Shown one piece after another: positions 5,356-13,388 of a DNA stretch of 14,641 nt. The position numbers and the translations under genes were made by a program. The notes under the pieces are model-generated. The model ran no database searches. It was not told the origin of the DNA and saw only the letters and a list, made by a program, of their open reading frames with translations. How positions within the stretch are numbered: position 1 is the first letter of the stretch; every line of letters starts with the position of its first letter. Source of the stretch: Dehalococcoidia bacterium (lineage in GTDB: Bacteria > Chloroflexota > Dehalococcoidia > GIF9 > AB-539-J10); assembly GCA_004377135.1 (NCBI GenBank), contig SOHS01000154.1, forward strand, positions 1 through 14,641. The letters are read 5' to 3'.

Positions 5356-8148
5356 TCATGTTTGTAATATCGTTTTAGGGACTCTTCCTCTTGAGCGTTT
5401 AAAAGCTTTGATAATTTCATGAGCTAGTAGGAATAAAGCGGCTGCAGCGAGAACACTTACCCAGTCGCTGAGGGTCAAGGGAGCAAATCTTAAAAACCTA
5501 TTGATGAAAGGAGTGTATATTGCTGTCAACGTGAATCCGATTGAGATTACAATCGACCATAGTAGCTTCTTGTTACTCCAGAAATTCCTGTTGAAAAATG
5601 AATCGTAGTTATACCTTCTAGATAAGATATTGATAAACTGACAGAAGACAATAGTAGCGTAACTTAAGGTAGTAGCCCTTGAGTACAGAACGTGTGTCAT
5701 TGTAAGTTCAGCACCCGTGCGCCCCATGAACACCACGAAATTTACAAAACCAAGAGCTCCCATGAGAAATCCCAAGAACAGGATCTCAAACATTGTGTAC
5801 CTGTTTAGGATGTGTTCTTGCTGTCTTCGGGGCGGAGAGGTCATCATATCCTTTGAACCCGGATCAAAGGTAAGAGCGGTAAGCGGTAAAATCTCTGCCA
5901 GTAGATCAATTGCCAGTATTTGAATAACCAGAATTGGGATTGGCCAGCCAAACAAGGCTACTCCGGCCAGCCCCAGAAGAACAATAGCTAGTTCCCCTCC
6001 ATTGCTGGTTAGAGATGCGATTATCGTTTTCTTTAGATTGTTGTAAATAGTTCTGCCTTCTCGTATTGCATATACAAGTGTTGAGAAGCTGTCATCCAGC
6101 AGTACAAGTTCAGAAGCTTCCTTGGCTACGTCAGTACCAATACTCCCCATGGCAACGCCAATGTGGGCACTTTTTAGAGCCGGCGCATCATTGACCCCAT
6201 CTCCTGTAACTGCAACCACCTCTCCTTTGCTTTTTAACGCTTTTACAATTCGTAGTTTATCTTCTGGGGAAACTCGGGAGAAAATAAGAGACTGGTGATC
6301 TTCCATAATTTCTATGAGTTTTTCGTCCTTGGTTTCAGACAACTCTTCTCCGGTAATTACAACTGCCTCTTTGTTTTCGGGGGAGAGGTGAATTTGCTTT
6401 CCTACTGCTTGTGCTGTGACGGCATAGTCGCCTGTCATTATAAAGGTTTTAATATGGGCTTCATGCGCATTTTCTATTGCCTCTTTAACACCTTCCTTTG
6501 CAGGGTCATTCATTGCCATCAACCCTAACAAAATTATGTTTTTCTCCGCATCATCCATTTCGTAATCATGTTTATCATCTTTTAATTCCCTGTATCCGAA
6601 TGCCAGGACACGCATCGCCTTCCTGGAGTATTCGACGTTTAGCTTGTTCAGCATTTCAACATTCTTCTCTGTGAGCTTGGTCGCTTCACCTCGTTTGTAG
6701 ATGTATTTGCTCACTGCAAGAACGGAATCGATTGCTCCTTTCATGCAGAGGACCTTCTTACTACCAAACTGTCGAATAGAACTCATCCTTTTACGCTCAG
6801 AATCGAATGGGAACTCCTTGAGCTCCGGGTTTTCCTCGTCTTCTTTAGGAGAGCGTGTCCCTAGCTTTGTTGATACAGTGATAAGGGCAGCCTCGGTTGG
6901 ATCACCAATGGGATACCAGCCTGGGTGATCATTATCAGGTTCATGAATTTCTGCATTAGATGCCATGGTGGCGGTATCGAGCATGATTTCTATTCTCTCG
7001 ATATCCCGCGCTGTCAGTTTCTTACCTTTTGAATCTAGTATGTCTCCCTCTGGTTCGTAGCCAACCCCCGAGACTTCATATTGATGGCCATCAAACCAGA
7101 TGTGTCTTACAGTTATTTCATTTTTGGTAAGCGTACCCGTTTTATCTGTACAAATAACATTAGTTGATCCCAGGGTCTCTACAGATGATAATTTCTTAAT
7201 AACGGCATTCTTCTTGGCCAGACGGGCTACACCATTCGATAGTGCTAAGGTTATTTGCATTGGAAGCGCCTGGGGAACAACAGCAACTGCAATGCCCAGG
7301 GCGTAGATGAGCGCTATATTAATACCCAACCCCTGCCATATGGTAACCCCAAACAGTATAAGCGCGACTATTATGGCAAAAACAGTGATTCTGTTGGCAA
7401 TAGACTGCATTTCCAGTTGCAGGGGAGATTTCGACTTCTTCTCTTCCTGTGTCAGACCCGCAATTCTCCCCAGTTCTGTATTCATCCCTGTAGCGACGAC
7501 GACCCCTTTTGCATTACCTGTAGCCACGGTCGTACCGAGGAATGCCATATTGTCACGGTCTGCCAGAGATGATTTCTTTTTTATTGTGTTACTGTATTTT
7601 TCCTGGGGCATCGACTCTCCTGTCAGGGAGAAATCATTGGTTCTCAGATCAAATGATTCAATTATGCGAATGTCGGCGGTAACTTTATCGCCTTCCTCGA
7701 GGTATAAAATATCTCCGGGTACCAGTTCTAACTGTGGCAGCTCAGTCAACTCACCGTCTCTATATACTTTGGCGGGAGATTGAACCAGCTTCTTAAGGGA
7801 ATCCATGATGTGTTCTGCCTTATGTTCCTGGAAATAACCGACAAACGCGTTTATCAGTACAATTATGAACATAATGGAACCACCGCGAAAATCGCCAATG
7901 GCAAAGGAAATTACTCCTGCGATGATGAGAATAATTACAAGCACATTCTTAAATTGCAGCAAGAACTGTAACCACTTAGGTGTTTTTGCCAGAGTGATGA
8001 GCTGATTTTCACCATATTGAGTGAGCCGTTTTTGAGCGTCCGGGTTCGAAAGACCCTTTTCACTCGTTTTAAGAGCTTCGAAGCAGTCTTTGATTGTTTT
8101 TAAATAGAAATCACCAGGTTCTGGCATCGCAGCGTTTTCCCCTGCCAT
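5356..8148 (-). CDS. P2-type cation-transporting ATPase
   Basis: This is a 930-residue ion pump of the inner membrane. It has an N-terminal cation-ATPase domain (from about residue 10), an actuator domain with TGES, and the phosphorylation motif DKTGTLT (phospho-acceptor D335). A KGA motif lies in the nucleotide domain, TGDGVNDAP forms the hinge, and the C-terminal cation-ATPase region carries about six helices. At ion-binding positions, TM4 has VVPQALP, so Q293 replaces the usual Glu of PEGLP. TM5 keeps N716 and E719, and TM6 has D748, A751 and E752 (AIDLLAEILP). The ion is therefore uncertain: Ca2+, Na+ and H+ are all possible. The ATG at 8148 is chosen over a TTG six codons earlier; an ATG seven codons later, behind AGGGGA, is also possible. 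The gene converges on dnaE2 with an 83-base gap and no clear terminator. Confidence 0.93.
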   Translation of the reverse strand: MAGENAAMPEPGDFYLKTIKDCFEALKTSEKGLSNPDAQKRLTQYGENQLITLAKTPKWLQFLLQFKNVLVIILIIAGVISFAIGDFRGGSIMFIIVLINAFVGYFQEHKAEHIMDSLKKLVQSPAKVYRDGELTELPQLELVPGDILYLEEGDKVTADIRIIESFDLRTNDFSLTGESMPQEKYSNTIKKKSSLADRDNMAFLGTTVATGNAKGVVVATGMNTELGRIAGLTQEEKKSKSPLQLEMQSIANRITVFAIIVALILFGVTIWQGLGINIALIYALGIAVAVVPQALPMQITLALSNGVARLAKKNAVIKKLSSVETLGSTNVICTDKTGTLTKNEITVRHIWFDGHQYEVSGVGYEPEGDILDSKGKKLTARDIERIEIMLDTATMASNAEIHEPDNDHPGWYPIGDPTEAALITVSTKLGTRSPKEDEENPELKEFPFDSERKRMSSIRQFGSKKVLCMKGAIDSVLAVSKYIYKRGEATKLTEKNVEMLNKLNVEYSRKAMRVLAFGYRELKDDKHDYEMDDAEKNIILLGLMAMNDPAKEGVKEAIENAHEAHIKTFIMTGDYAVTAQAVGKQIHLSPENKEAVVITGEELSETKDEKLIEIMEDHQSLIFSRVSPEDKLRIVKALKSKGEVVAVTGDGVNDAPALKSAHIGVAMGSIGTDVAKEASELVLLDDSFSTLVYAIREGRTIYNNLKKTIIASLTSNGGELAIVLLGLAGVALFGWPIPILVIQILAIDLLAEILPLTALTFDPGSKDMMTSPPRRQQEHILNRYTMFEILFLGFLMGALGFVNFVVFMGRTGAELTMTHVLYSRATTLSYATIVFCQFINILSRRYNYDSFFNRNFWSNKKLLWSIVISIGFTLTAIYTPFINRFLRFAPLTLSDWVSVLAAAALFLLAHEIIKAFKRSRGRVPKTILQT

Positions 8149-8640
8149 TATATATCCCACGAACAATAATTGGTTTATACTATGAGGTTCTATTTTGATT
8201 TTACACTATAAACAAGACCTCGTTCAGAAAATCCTTCGGCGATGATCATATTAGTTTTCGCTGATTTGAATCGGTGCTGAGCAACCTTCTGGTATTCTGG
8301 GGACATAATACCTGATTTGTAGCAGGCCTGATTGGTGTGGTGTCCCTGGAATTCCAGAATGGCGATAGCTTGAGGCGAGGCCCGTAAAATGCTATTGTAT
8401 TAGGTGGTTCCTAAATAACTTCTCTCGAAGGCAAGGATTCATTTTTTTACAACCGGTTTTCCACAGCCGCGAGTTTATAGGGTATCTCGGATGATGAGTT
8501 TTTACATCTATTAGAACTGCCAAGCCGTGCAGGTTTCCAATCCACAATCAATAATAGGTAGAGCCCCTGGTGTTAGCCTCATAATTGATGGAAATATGCG
8601 AGGAACAGTAGTAACCTCTTTTACGAGAAGATCACTTGGC
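8149..8640. other. Gene-poor interval with one repeat
   Basis: No convincing gene was found on either strand between the P-type ATPase start and the small Cys-rich gene. The stretch contains the dispersed repeat at 8291-8355 and presumably the promoter region of the ATPase; on the minus strand TTGTTT-17-TAGAAC near 8180-8210 is a weak candidate. A 63-codon open frame on the plus strand and a similar one on the minus strand have no ribosome binding site and are considered chance. Confidence 0.5.
8291..8355. repeat. Dispersed repeat, copy 2, with imperfect inverted ends
   Basis: The element matches 780-844 at about 80% identity. Its left end GGTATTCTGGGGACA and right end TGTCCCTGGAATTCC are inverted copies with 12 of 15 positions complementary. 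An 8-base palindrome, CAGGCCTG, lies near the middle. The size (about 65 bases), inverted ends and intergenic placement resemble a palindromic intergenic repeat or a very small MITE-like element. No target-site duplication is evident. Confidence 0.65.
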
Positions 8641-8790
8641 TCACTCGCAACAGCCGGGTTCACCTGGATGCCCGCAACAGTTCTGTCTCTTAATTATCTT
8701 TATTCCCCAGTTGCGTAGCACAAGATAGAGCTTCTTAGGAAACGGCATTTCAACCGACATATTTGAAAAGAATGATTTTAGATTCGGCAT
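8641..8790 (-). CDS. Small Cys-rich protein ending in NCCGHPGEPGCCE (49 residues)
   Basis: The protein runs from MPNLKSFFSN to NCCGHPGEPGCCE. Residues 1-20 are mixed, residues 20-35 are basic and amphipathic (KLYLVLRNWGIKIIKR), and the last 13 residues hold four Cys in two pairs (C38, C39, C47, C48) around a Gly/Pro turn, plus H41. That arrangement could bind a metal or form disulfides. Support for a real gene is good: AGGAGG lies 5-6 bases before the ATG at 8790, an in-frame stop just upstream fixes the start region, and TTGATA-17-TAGAAT (8876-8848) forms a promoter of its own. There is no signal peptide; a basic amphipathic segment might touch the membrane or RNA. I do not recognise a named family, though small proteins with a CCG(H/N)xGxPGC ending seem familiar from Chloroflexota. 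No function is proposed. Confidence 0.75.
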   Translation of the reverse strand: MPNLKSFFSNMSVEMPFPKKLYLVLRNWGIKIIKRQNCCGHPGEPGCCE

Positions 8791-8847
8791 ATTCCCTCCT
8801 CAAGCATCAGACCAGAGTTTTATTGTAAAAGTCTAGTTTTTCTAAAA

Positions 8848-8876
8848 ATTCTAGCTTTTAAACCATAGTATATCAA
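8848..8876 (-). promoter_or_regulatory. Promoter of the 49-residue Cys-rich gene
   Basis: On the minus strand, TTGATA (8876-8871) and TAGAAT (8853-8848) are separated by exactly 17 bases; each box has one mismatch to consensus. The predicted start near 8841 gives a leader of about 50 bases before the ATG at 8790. Confidence 0.6.
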
Positions 8877-8954
8877 CCCCTCCACTCGTTTTACAAATTT
8901 TTTTCATAATCTCGTCTTTCATTGTGCATCTCCAAGACCCACTGTATTGCGAAT

Positions 8955-10325
8955 CTAGGAATCCTCTAGGCTAGTGATGGTGTACTGTACTAGTTCTGAA
9001 AGGGCAGGGTGAATGTGAATTCCCTGTTCGAGCTCTTCCATACCGCCACCGGATGTCATTGCGTTGACAACTTCTTGAATGAGCTCTGGTGCATACGGCC
9101 CTATGATATGAAAACCAAGTATTCTGTTGCTACCTTTCTCTACTATTGCCTTAGCGAAACCCTCCTTTTCCATCATGGCCTCGCCCTTGGCAATATCGAA
9201 GTATTTCATCCTACCGATGAGGACATCATGGTCTTCCCTAGCCTGCAACTCGGTCATACCTACCGACGCAACCTGAGGATGTGAGTACACCGCATGAGGA
9301 ACGGCGCTGTAGTCAACCTTGATATTCGTGCCATAGAAGGCATTCTGCGCAACGATTTCAGCTTCCCTGTTAGCCATATGCCTGAACATCTGCTGGCCGT
9401 TGGCATCCCCAATAGCCAGAATACCTTTCCGATTCGTCTCGAGGTATTCGTTGACCTTGACAAAGCCCTTCTTGTCTGTCTCCACTCCGGTATTTTCTAC
9501 TTTTAATATATCTGCGTTAGACCTTCTACCCACAGCCATCATAATCCTTTGTGCAGCAAATTCCCTGCGCTTGTCGGAATTAGTATCCTTTGCAATAACC
9601 ACAACAGCATGCTCGCTTTGTTTTACTTCCTCTACCAAGGCATTTGTATGGACTCCCATACGCTTGCCCAACTCATTCCCCAAGAGTGCAGAGATTTCCG
9701 GTTCCTCGGATAGAACCAACCTGTCAGCCATCTCGAGAATGGCAACTTCAGTGCCCATGGCCGCAAAGAAATGCCCAAATTCGACAGCGATATAGCCACC
9801 ACCAATGATGATGAGGCTGTCCGGTTTTTCTTTTAGCTCCAGCACCGATTCGTTGGTAAGGTAGTCTACATTTTCCGAGCCTTTAATCGGAGGTATGAAC
9901 GGGCGCGATCCGGATGCAATGAAAATCCTTTCCCCTTTAAGTTTCTCTCCATTGACCTCAAGCAGGTAGTCACCCACGAAATATGCTTCACCTTCATAAA
10001 AATCCAGGTTCTTAGACTGCTTGATACCCTCTCTAATATGAACCTGACTTTCCCGTCTGCTCTTTCTCATCCTCTCCATTATTGATTTAAAATCTACGTT
10101 CTTTATCTCCGCTTCAATACCCAGCTTCTTCCCTTCCTCAATTTCTACAATGCGGTCGGCTGTGTAAATCAGCATTTTGGATGGTATACAACCCCAGTTG
10201 AGGCAAGTTCCGCCTATTAATGGTCCCTTGTCTATGAGTGCTGTCTTTAGACCTTGCGCTGCGGCTTCCTCCGAAATGATTGCTCCAGCCCCCGAGCCGA
10301 TGACTATAACGTCGTAACTCTTCAA
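8955..10325 (-). CDS. Dihydrolipoamide dehydrogenase-family flavoprotein disulfide reductase
   Basis: This 456-residue class I pyridine nucleotide-disulfide oxidoreductase starts with an FAD-binding GSGAGA (10-15, last Gly replaced by Ala). The redox disulfide lies in GGTCLNWGCIPSK (C41 and C46). The NAD domain has GGGYIAVEFG (175-184) with E198 ending the second strand, which favours NAD(H) over NADP(H). The C-terminal dimer domain holds the active-site pair in HPALSE (H439 and E444). Likely chemistry is NAD-linked oxidation of a dithiol such as dihydrolipoamide. Related mycothione or mercuric reductases are not excluded, since no 2-oxoacid dehydrogenase or glycine-cleavage gene is nearby. 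The start is a TTG: GGAGGTGG (10339-10332) lies six bases upstream and no in-frame ATG fits. The 111-base upstream gap, with a weak TTGACT-type -35, suggests its own promoter rather than the sugar operon. Confidence 0.9.
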   Translation of the reverse strand: MKSYDVIVIGSGAGAIISEEAAAQGLKTALIDKGPLIGGTCLNWGCIPSKMLIYTADRIVEIEEGKKLGIEAEIKNVDFKSIMERMRKSRRESQVHIREGIKQSKNLDFYEGEAYFVGDYLLEVNGEKLKGERIFIASGSRPFIPPIKGSENVDYLTNESVLELKEKPDSLIIIGGGYIAVEFGHFFAAMGTEVAILEMADRLVLSEEPEISALLGNELGKRMGVHTNALVEEVKQSEHAVVVIAKDTNSDKRREFAAQRIMMAVGRRSNADILKVENTGVETDKKGFVKVNEYLETNRKGILAIGDANGQQMFRHMANREAEIVAQNAFYGTNIKVDYSAVPHAVYSHPQVASVGMTELQAREDHDVLIGRMKYFDIAKGEAMMEKEGFAKAIVEKGSNRILGFHIIGPYAPELIQEVVNAMTSGGGMEELEQGIHIHPALSELVQYTITSLEDS

Positions 10326-10436
10326 TGTTGACCACCTCCTTCTCCGTGTTTATCACTTTTACGTTTACACGGTCTAAATCACTAGTCAATATAACTGTCT
10401 CTCTCGTGATAAGAGGGTTAGGTCGGAGTCATTTTA

Positions 10437-11501
10437 TCACGTCAATTCGATCACCGTTTTGATATTATCTGGATCGGGATCAAGCCCATCCCTGAACTTA
10501 TCCAGTGTAAGCCGTCGAGTAATTAGTCTTGATAGCCAGCCAGGCCATTTCTCTTCTATAGAAGCCAGTGACTCGACTGATCTTTCAAAATGGCTGCGGT
10601 TAGAACTGACGGTGCCGAATACCGTCTTATTACCCAACACCATCTGCATGTTTAAACACGAAGCATCAACCTCAAGCGGCTTCTGGCCGGTCGATACTCC
10701 CATCAAGCATAAAATCCCGTTTGTCCCCAGGGCACTCATCGCCTGGAAGGCGACAGTACTATTGCCGGTAGCTTCCATAATCAGATCAAGATTCCCAATC
10801 TTATGTGGTAAACTCACGACCGGTGACTCATTTCCGTCGACGTAATTGGCACCGATGCTCTCGACAAGTTGCGCCTTCACACTAGATCTAGGCACTATAT
10901 CAAGAGTGTATGTATCGTAATCATGAAGCTTTAGCAGTGCGGTCGCCAGCAGGCCTAATGGCCCCGCCCCAAGCACCACGGCGATGTTAATTGGATTGGC
11001 ACTTCGATTATGAAATTCTATAGCCCTTTTTATTCCCTTTGTAGCAATGCTTGTTGGTTCGGCAAGCACAGCGATATTTCGTAGTTCTTCCGGAACCGGC
11101 ACCAAGAAACCTGCATCCTCAGCAAGATACTCTCTCAGAAATCCGTGCGCACCCTTTATGCCGCATTCTTGGTAGTTGCCCTTAAGGCACATATCAAGCT
11201 GACCTCTCTGACAGTCAACACAGTCGTCGGGACGTCTGACCATCGGCACTACAAAATCGCCCTTGCCCAACTCCGTTGTACCAGGATTCTCAATCTGACC
11301 GAGAGCTTCGTGTCCCAAGACAATGAAGTCATCGTCTGGCGGTGTTTCTCCGTATTCACCCCGGTTGATCTCCATATCGGTACCATCAATCCCCAATTCA
11401 AGCAGTCTGACCAAGACCTGACCGCCTGAAATGGCTGGCATATCCATTTCAATCAATCTAGCACTGTCTTTTTGCCCTGGTGTTACTACCCCAGCTCTCA
11501 T
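10437..11501 (-). CDS. gdh: Zinc-dependent glucose 1-dehydrogenase (archaeal/halophile type)
   Basis: This 354-residue medium-chain dehydrogenase carries the glucose dehydrogenase signature: IDGTDMEINRGEYG, then VLGHEALG, VVPMVRRP, and a C-terminal NIKTVIELT. The expected catalytic zinc ligands are D39 (Cys in most relatives, Asp as in the Haloferax enzyme), H64, E65 and E148. C94, C97, C105 and C113 resemble a structural zinc site, with unusual spacing. The Rossmann motif is GAGPLG (178-183). The expected reaction is glucose plus NAD(P)+ to glucono-1,5-lactone in the cytoplasm; related aldoses are possible substrates. The ATG at 11501 has GGAGGTGA just upstream, placed in the 23-base gap after the GH15 stop, so the two genes are probably cotranscribed. 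The product would feed gluconate formation, consistent with gnd two genes upstream. Confidence 0.88.
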   Translation of the reverse strand: MRAGVVTPGQKDSARLIEMDMPAISGGQVLVRLLELGIDGTDMEINRGEYGETPPDDDFIVLGHEALGQIENPGTTELGKGDFVVPMVRRPDDCVDCQRGQLDMCLKGNYQECGIKGAHGFLREYLAEDAGFLVPVPEELRNIAVLAEPTSIATKGIKRAIEFHNRSANPINIAVVLGAGPLGLLATALLKLHDYDTYTLDIVPRSSVKAQLVESIGANYVDGNESPVVSLPHKIGNLDLIMEATGNSTVAFQAMSALGTNGILCLMGVSTGQKPLEVDASCLNMQMVLGNKTVFGTVSSNRSHFERSVESLASIEEKWPGWLSRLITRRLTLDKFRDGLDPDPDNIKTVIELT

Positions 11502-11524
11502 TCTTCACCTCCCTCTCTTTTCTT

Positions 11525-13309
11525 TTATATCGCCTGTGTTAACTCCAGTCCTGTAATAATAACCGCCAGATGAGTCAAAGCCTGTGGGAAATTACCCAAG
11601 GCCTCTCCTGTAACAGGGTTGACCATTTCAGAAAAAAGACCTAAATGATTACCATAGCCGAGCAGTCTTTCGTAAAGCTCAACGGCATCCTCAAGTTTTC
11701 CTAACCTAAGTAAGTTGCGAACTAACCAGAATGTGCACCATAGAAATGCGCCTTCAGAACCTTTCAGCCCATCGTCAGTCTCATCAGTTCTGTACCTGCG
11801 TAGGAGGCCATTCCAGCTGAGTTCATCAGCAGCATGGTTGATAGTAGATTTGATCCGCTTATCAGAGACGGGCAAGAAGCCGAAAAGAGGTATTAATAGA
11901 GCACTGGCGTCTAGAGCTTCCGTATCATAGTGCTGGGTAAAGGCCTCCTTCTTCGGGTTCCAGCCCTTAGTCAGAATGTCACTGCGTATGTCCTCGGCAG
12001 CCTGACGCCAGTAACTGACCTTCTCGTTTCGCTCGAGACCCTGGGCCAGTTTTATTCCCCTATCTACAGCTACCCAGCACATGACTTTAGAGTGAACAAA
12101 ATGGAACGGACCTCCCCTTACTTCCCAGATGCCACTGTCTGGTTCTGGCCATAGTTCACAGGCAGCATCAACAAATGTCTCCAGTAGTTTCCAGTCCTTA
12201 CTACTTATGTAGCCGCCGATTTTTACATAGTTGTACGCTGCTTCGAGCACTTCGCCAAAGATATCCAGCTGGCGCTGGTTATAAGCACCATTACCGATTC
12301 GTACCGGGCGCGACCTACGGTAGCCTTCCAAATGATCCAGGGTTCGTTCATCAAGAGGATCCCCAAAATCGATATCGTATAGAATCTGTGCTTTAGGGCC
12401 ACATCTTTCGCATACGTTGAGTAACCATTTCATGAAGCCGATAGCTTCTTCTTTGTGTCCCAGCGAAGAAAAAGCATTGAGGGTAAGAGAGGCATCACGG
12501 AGCCATGTAAAGCGGTAGTCCCAGTTTCTTTCGCCACCGATTTCTTCCGGGAGGGATGTCGTAGGAGCCGCGACAATTGCTCCTGTTGGTGAGTATACCA
12601 GCAGGTGTAAGGCCAGATAGGAGCGCACTATGTAATCTCGATAGTGCCCTGAGAAAACACAACCTTCTGCCTGTTGCTGCCAGTATGCCTTTGTTCTGGC
12701 AAGCTTGTTCAAGGAGTTATCGATGGCCCCAATAAGTGGCCTGTCCGAGCCATATCTTAACACGAAGGCAGCTTTATCTCCCCATCGTAGTTTAACGATA
12801 GCCGTGGCTTGGTCTCCGAGATCTTTGAATGGGACGGACGACGATAGTGATACAGGAGCTCGGCCACCTGTGACCACTACACCATACTGTGCGACAGTTA
12901 GCGAAGGATCAACTGTAGCATATCCTGGTTTGGGCTTAAATGTGACCGTGAGGTCGACTTCCCCGTGAGTGCACTCTGCCATACGATGGATTTCATTGAA
13001 TTGTACGTGTTTGCCATCCGTCCGTTCGTAGCAGGGCATGAAGTCCGTTAACGTCACTGTACCAGTGTCAGTTTGAAAAACCGTCTGCAACACGTTGGTT
13101 TCACCCAAATAAGATTGACTGGATTCGAAGTGCAAGCTCGGTTTTATGCCAAACCTTCCACCTTTCTCATCGTCAAGAATGGCAGCAAATATGCTGGGCG
13201 AATCAAACCTGGGAAGACAGCACCAGTCAATGGAACCATCCCTGGCTACCAGGGCTGCTGAAACCATGTTCCCAATGATGCCGTAGTCACTAATCGGTTT
13301 ATAGACCAA
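11525..13309 (-). CDS. Glycoside hydrolase family 15 protein (trehalase/glucoamylase-like)
   Basis: This protein of about 594 residues has the trehalase-like N-terminal domain (YKPISDYGIIGN to DGSIDWCCLPRFDSPS) followed by the GH15 (alpha/alpha)6 barrel. Conserved segments are ERNWDYRFTWLRDAS (about 260-275), DSGIWEVRG with the proposed catalytic acid Glu near 396, and SEGAFLWCTFW with the catalytic base Glu near 519. It has no signal peptide, so it should be cytoplasmic and cleave trehalose or short alpha-glucans to glucose. GH15 also includes glucoamylases and dextranases, so the substrate is not fixed. The preferred start is TTG at 13309 with AAGGAG ten bases upstream and a product beginning (M)VYKPISDYG. 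A GTG at 13318 is also possible, but its GGAG is only one base away. It lies about 79 bases after gnd and 23 before gdh, which implies one operon. Confidence 0.9.
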   Translation of the reverse strand: MVYKPISDYGIIGNMVSAALVARDGSIDWCCLPRFDSPSIFAAILDDEKGGRFGIKPSLHFESSQSYLGETNVLQTVFQTDTGTVTLTDFMPCYERTDGKHVQFNEIHRMAECTHGEVDLTVTFKPKPGYATVDPSLTVAQYGVVVTGGRAPVSLSSSVPFKDLGDQATAIVKLRWGDKAAFVLRYGSDRPLIGAIDNSLNKLARTKAYWQQQAEGCVFSGHYRDYIVRSYLALHLLVYSPTGAIVAAPTTSLPEEIGGERNWDYRFTWLRDASLTLNAFSSLGHKEEAIGFMKWLLNVCERCGPKAQILYDIDFGDPLDERTLDHLEGYRRSRPVRIGNGAYNQRQLDIFGEVLEAAYNYVKIGGYISSKDWKLLETFVDAACELWPEPDSGIWEVRGGPFHFVHSKVMCWVAVDRGIKLAQGLERNEKVSYWRQAAEDIRSDILTKGWNPKKEAFTQHYDTEALDASALLIPLFGFLPVSDKRIKSTINHAADELSWNGLLRRYRTDETDDGLKGSEGAFLWCTFWLVRNLLRLGKLEDAVELYERLLGYGNHLGLFSEMVNPVTGEALGNFPQALTHLAVIITGLELTQAI

Positions 13310-13388
13310 ACCTGACACGCTCCTTAATTTCTCTTACTTGATACTATTGCCATAGCTACATAGACTTAAGGCCTTGTTCCTGTATCGA

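Noticed and set aside
8149..8166. TTG-initiated six-codon extension of the P-type ATPase
   Set aside because: A TTG with no ribosome binding site is less likely than the ATG at 8148; the extra residues are not family-conserved.
8511..8700. Roughly 60-codon open frame on the minus strand overlapping the end of the 49-residue gene
   Set aside because: It has no start codon with a ribosome binding site and no recognisable family; it may be chance, although a decayed coding remnant cannot be excluded.
8527..8718. 63-codon open frame on the plus strand
   Set aside because: There is no ribosome binding site, no recognisable motif, and it runs antisense through the better-supported 49-residue gene.
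8851..8922. 23-codon ORF (MKDEIMKKIC...) with a fair GGAG seven bases upstream
   Set aside because: It overlaps the promoter of the Cys-rich gene and has no family; a leader peptide is possible but unsupported.
10138..10389. 83-codon ORF overlapping the start of the flavoprotein gene in another frame
   Set aside because: It runs through the conserved FAD and redox motifs of the real gene and has no similarity of its own.
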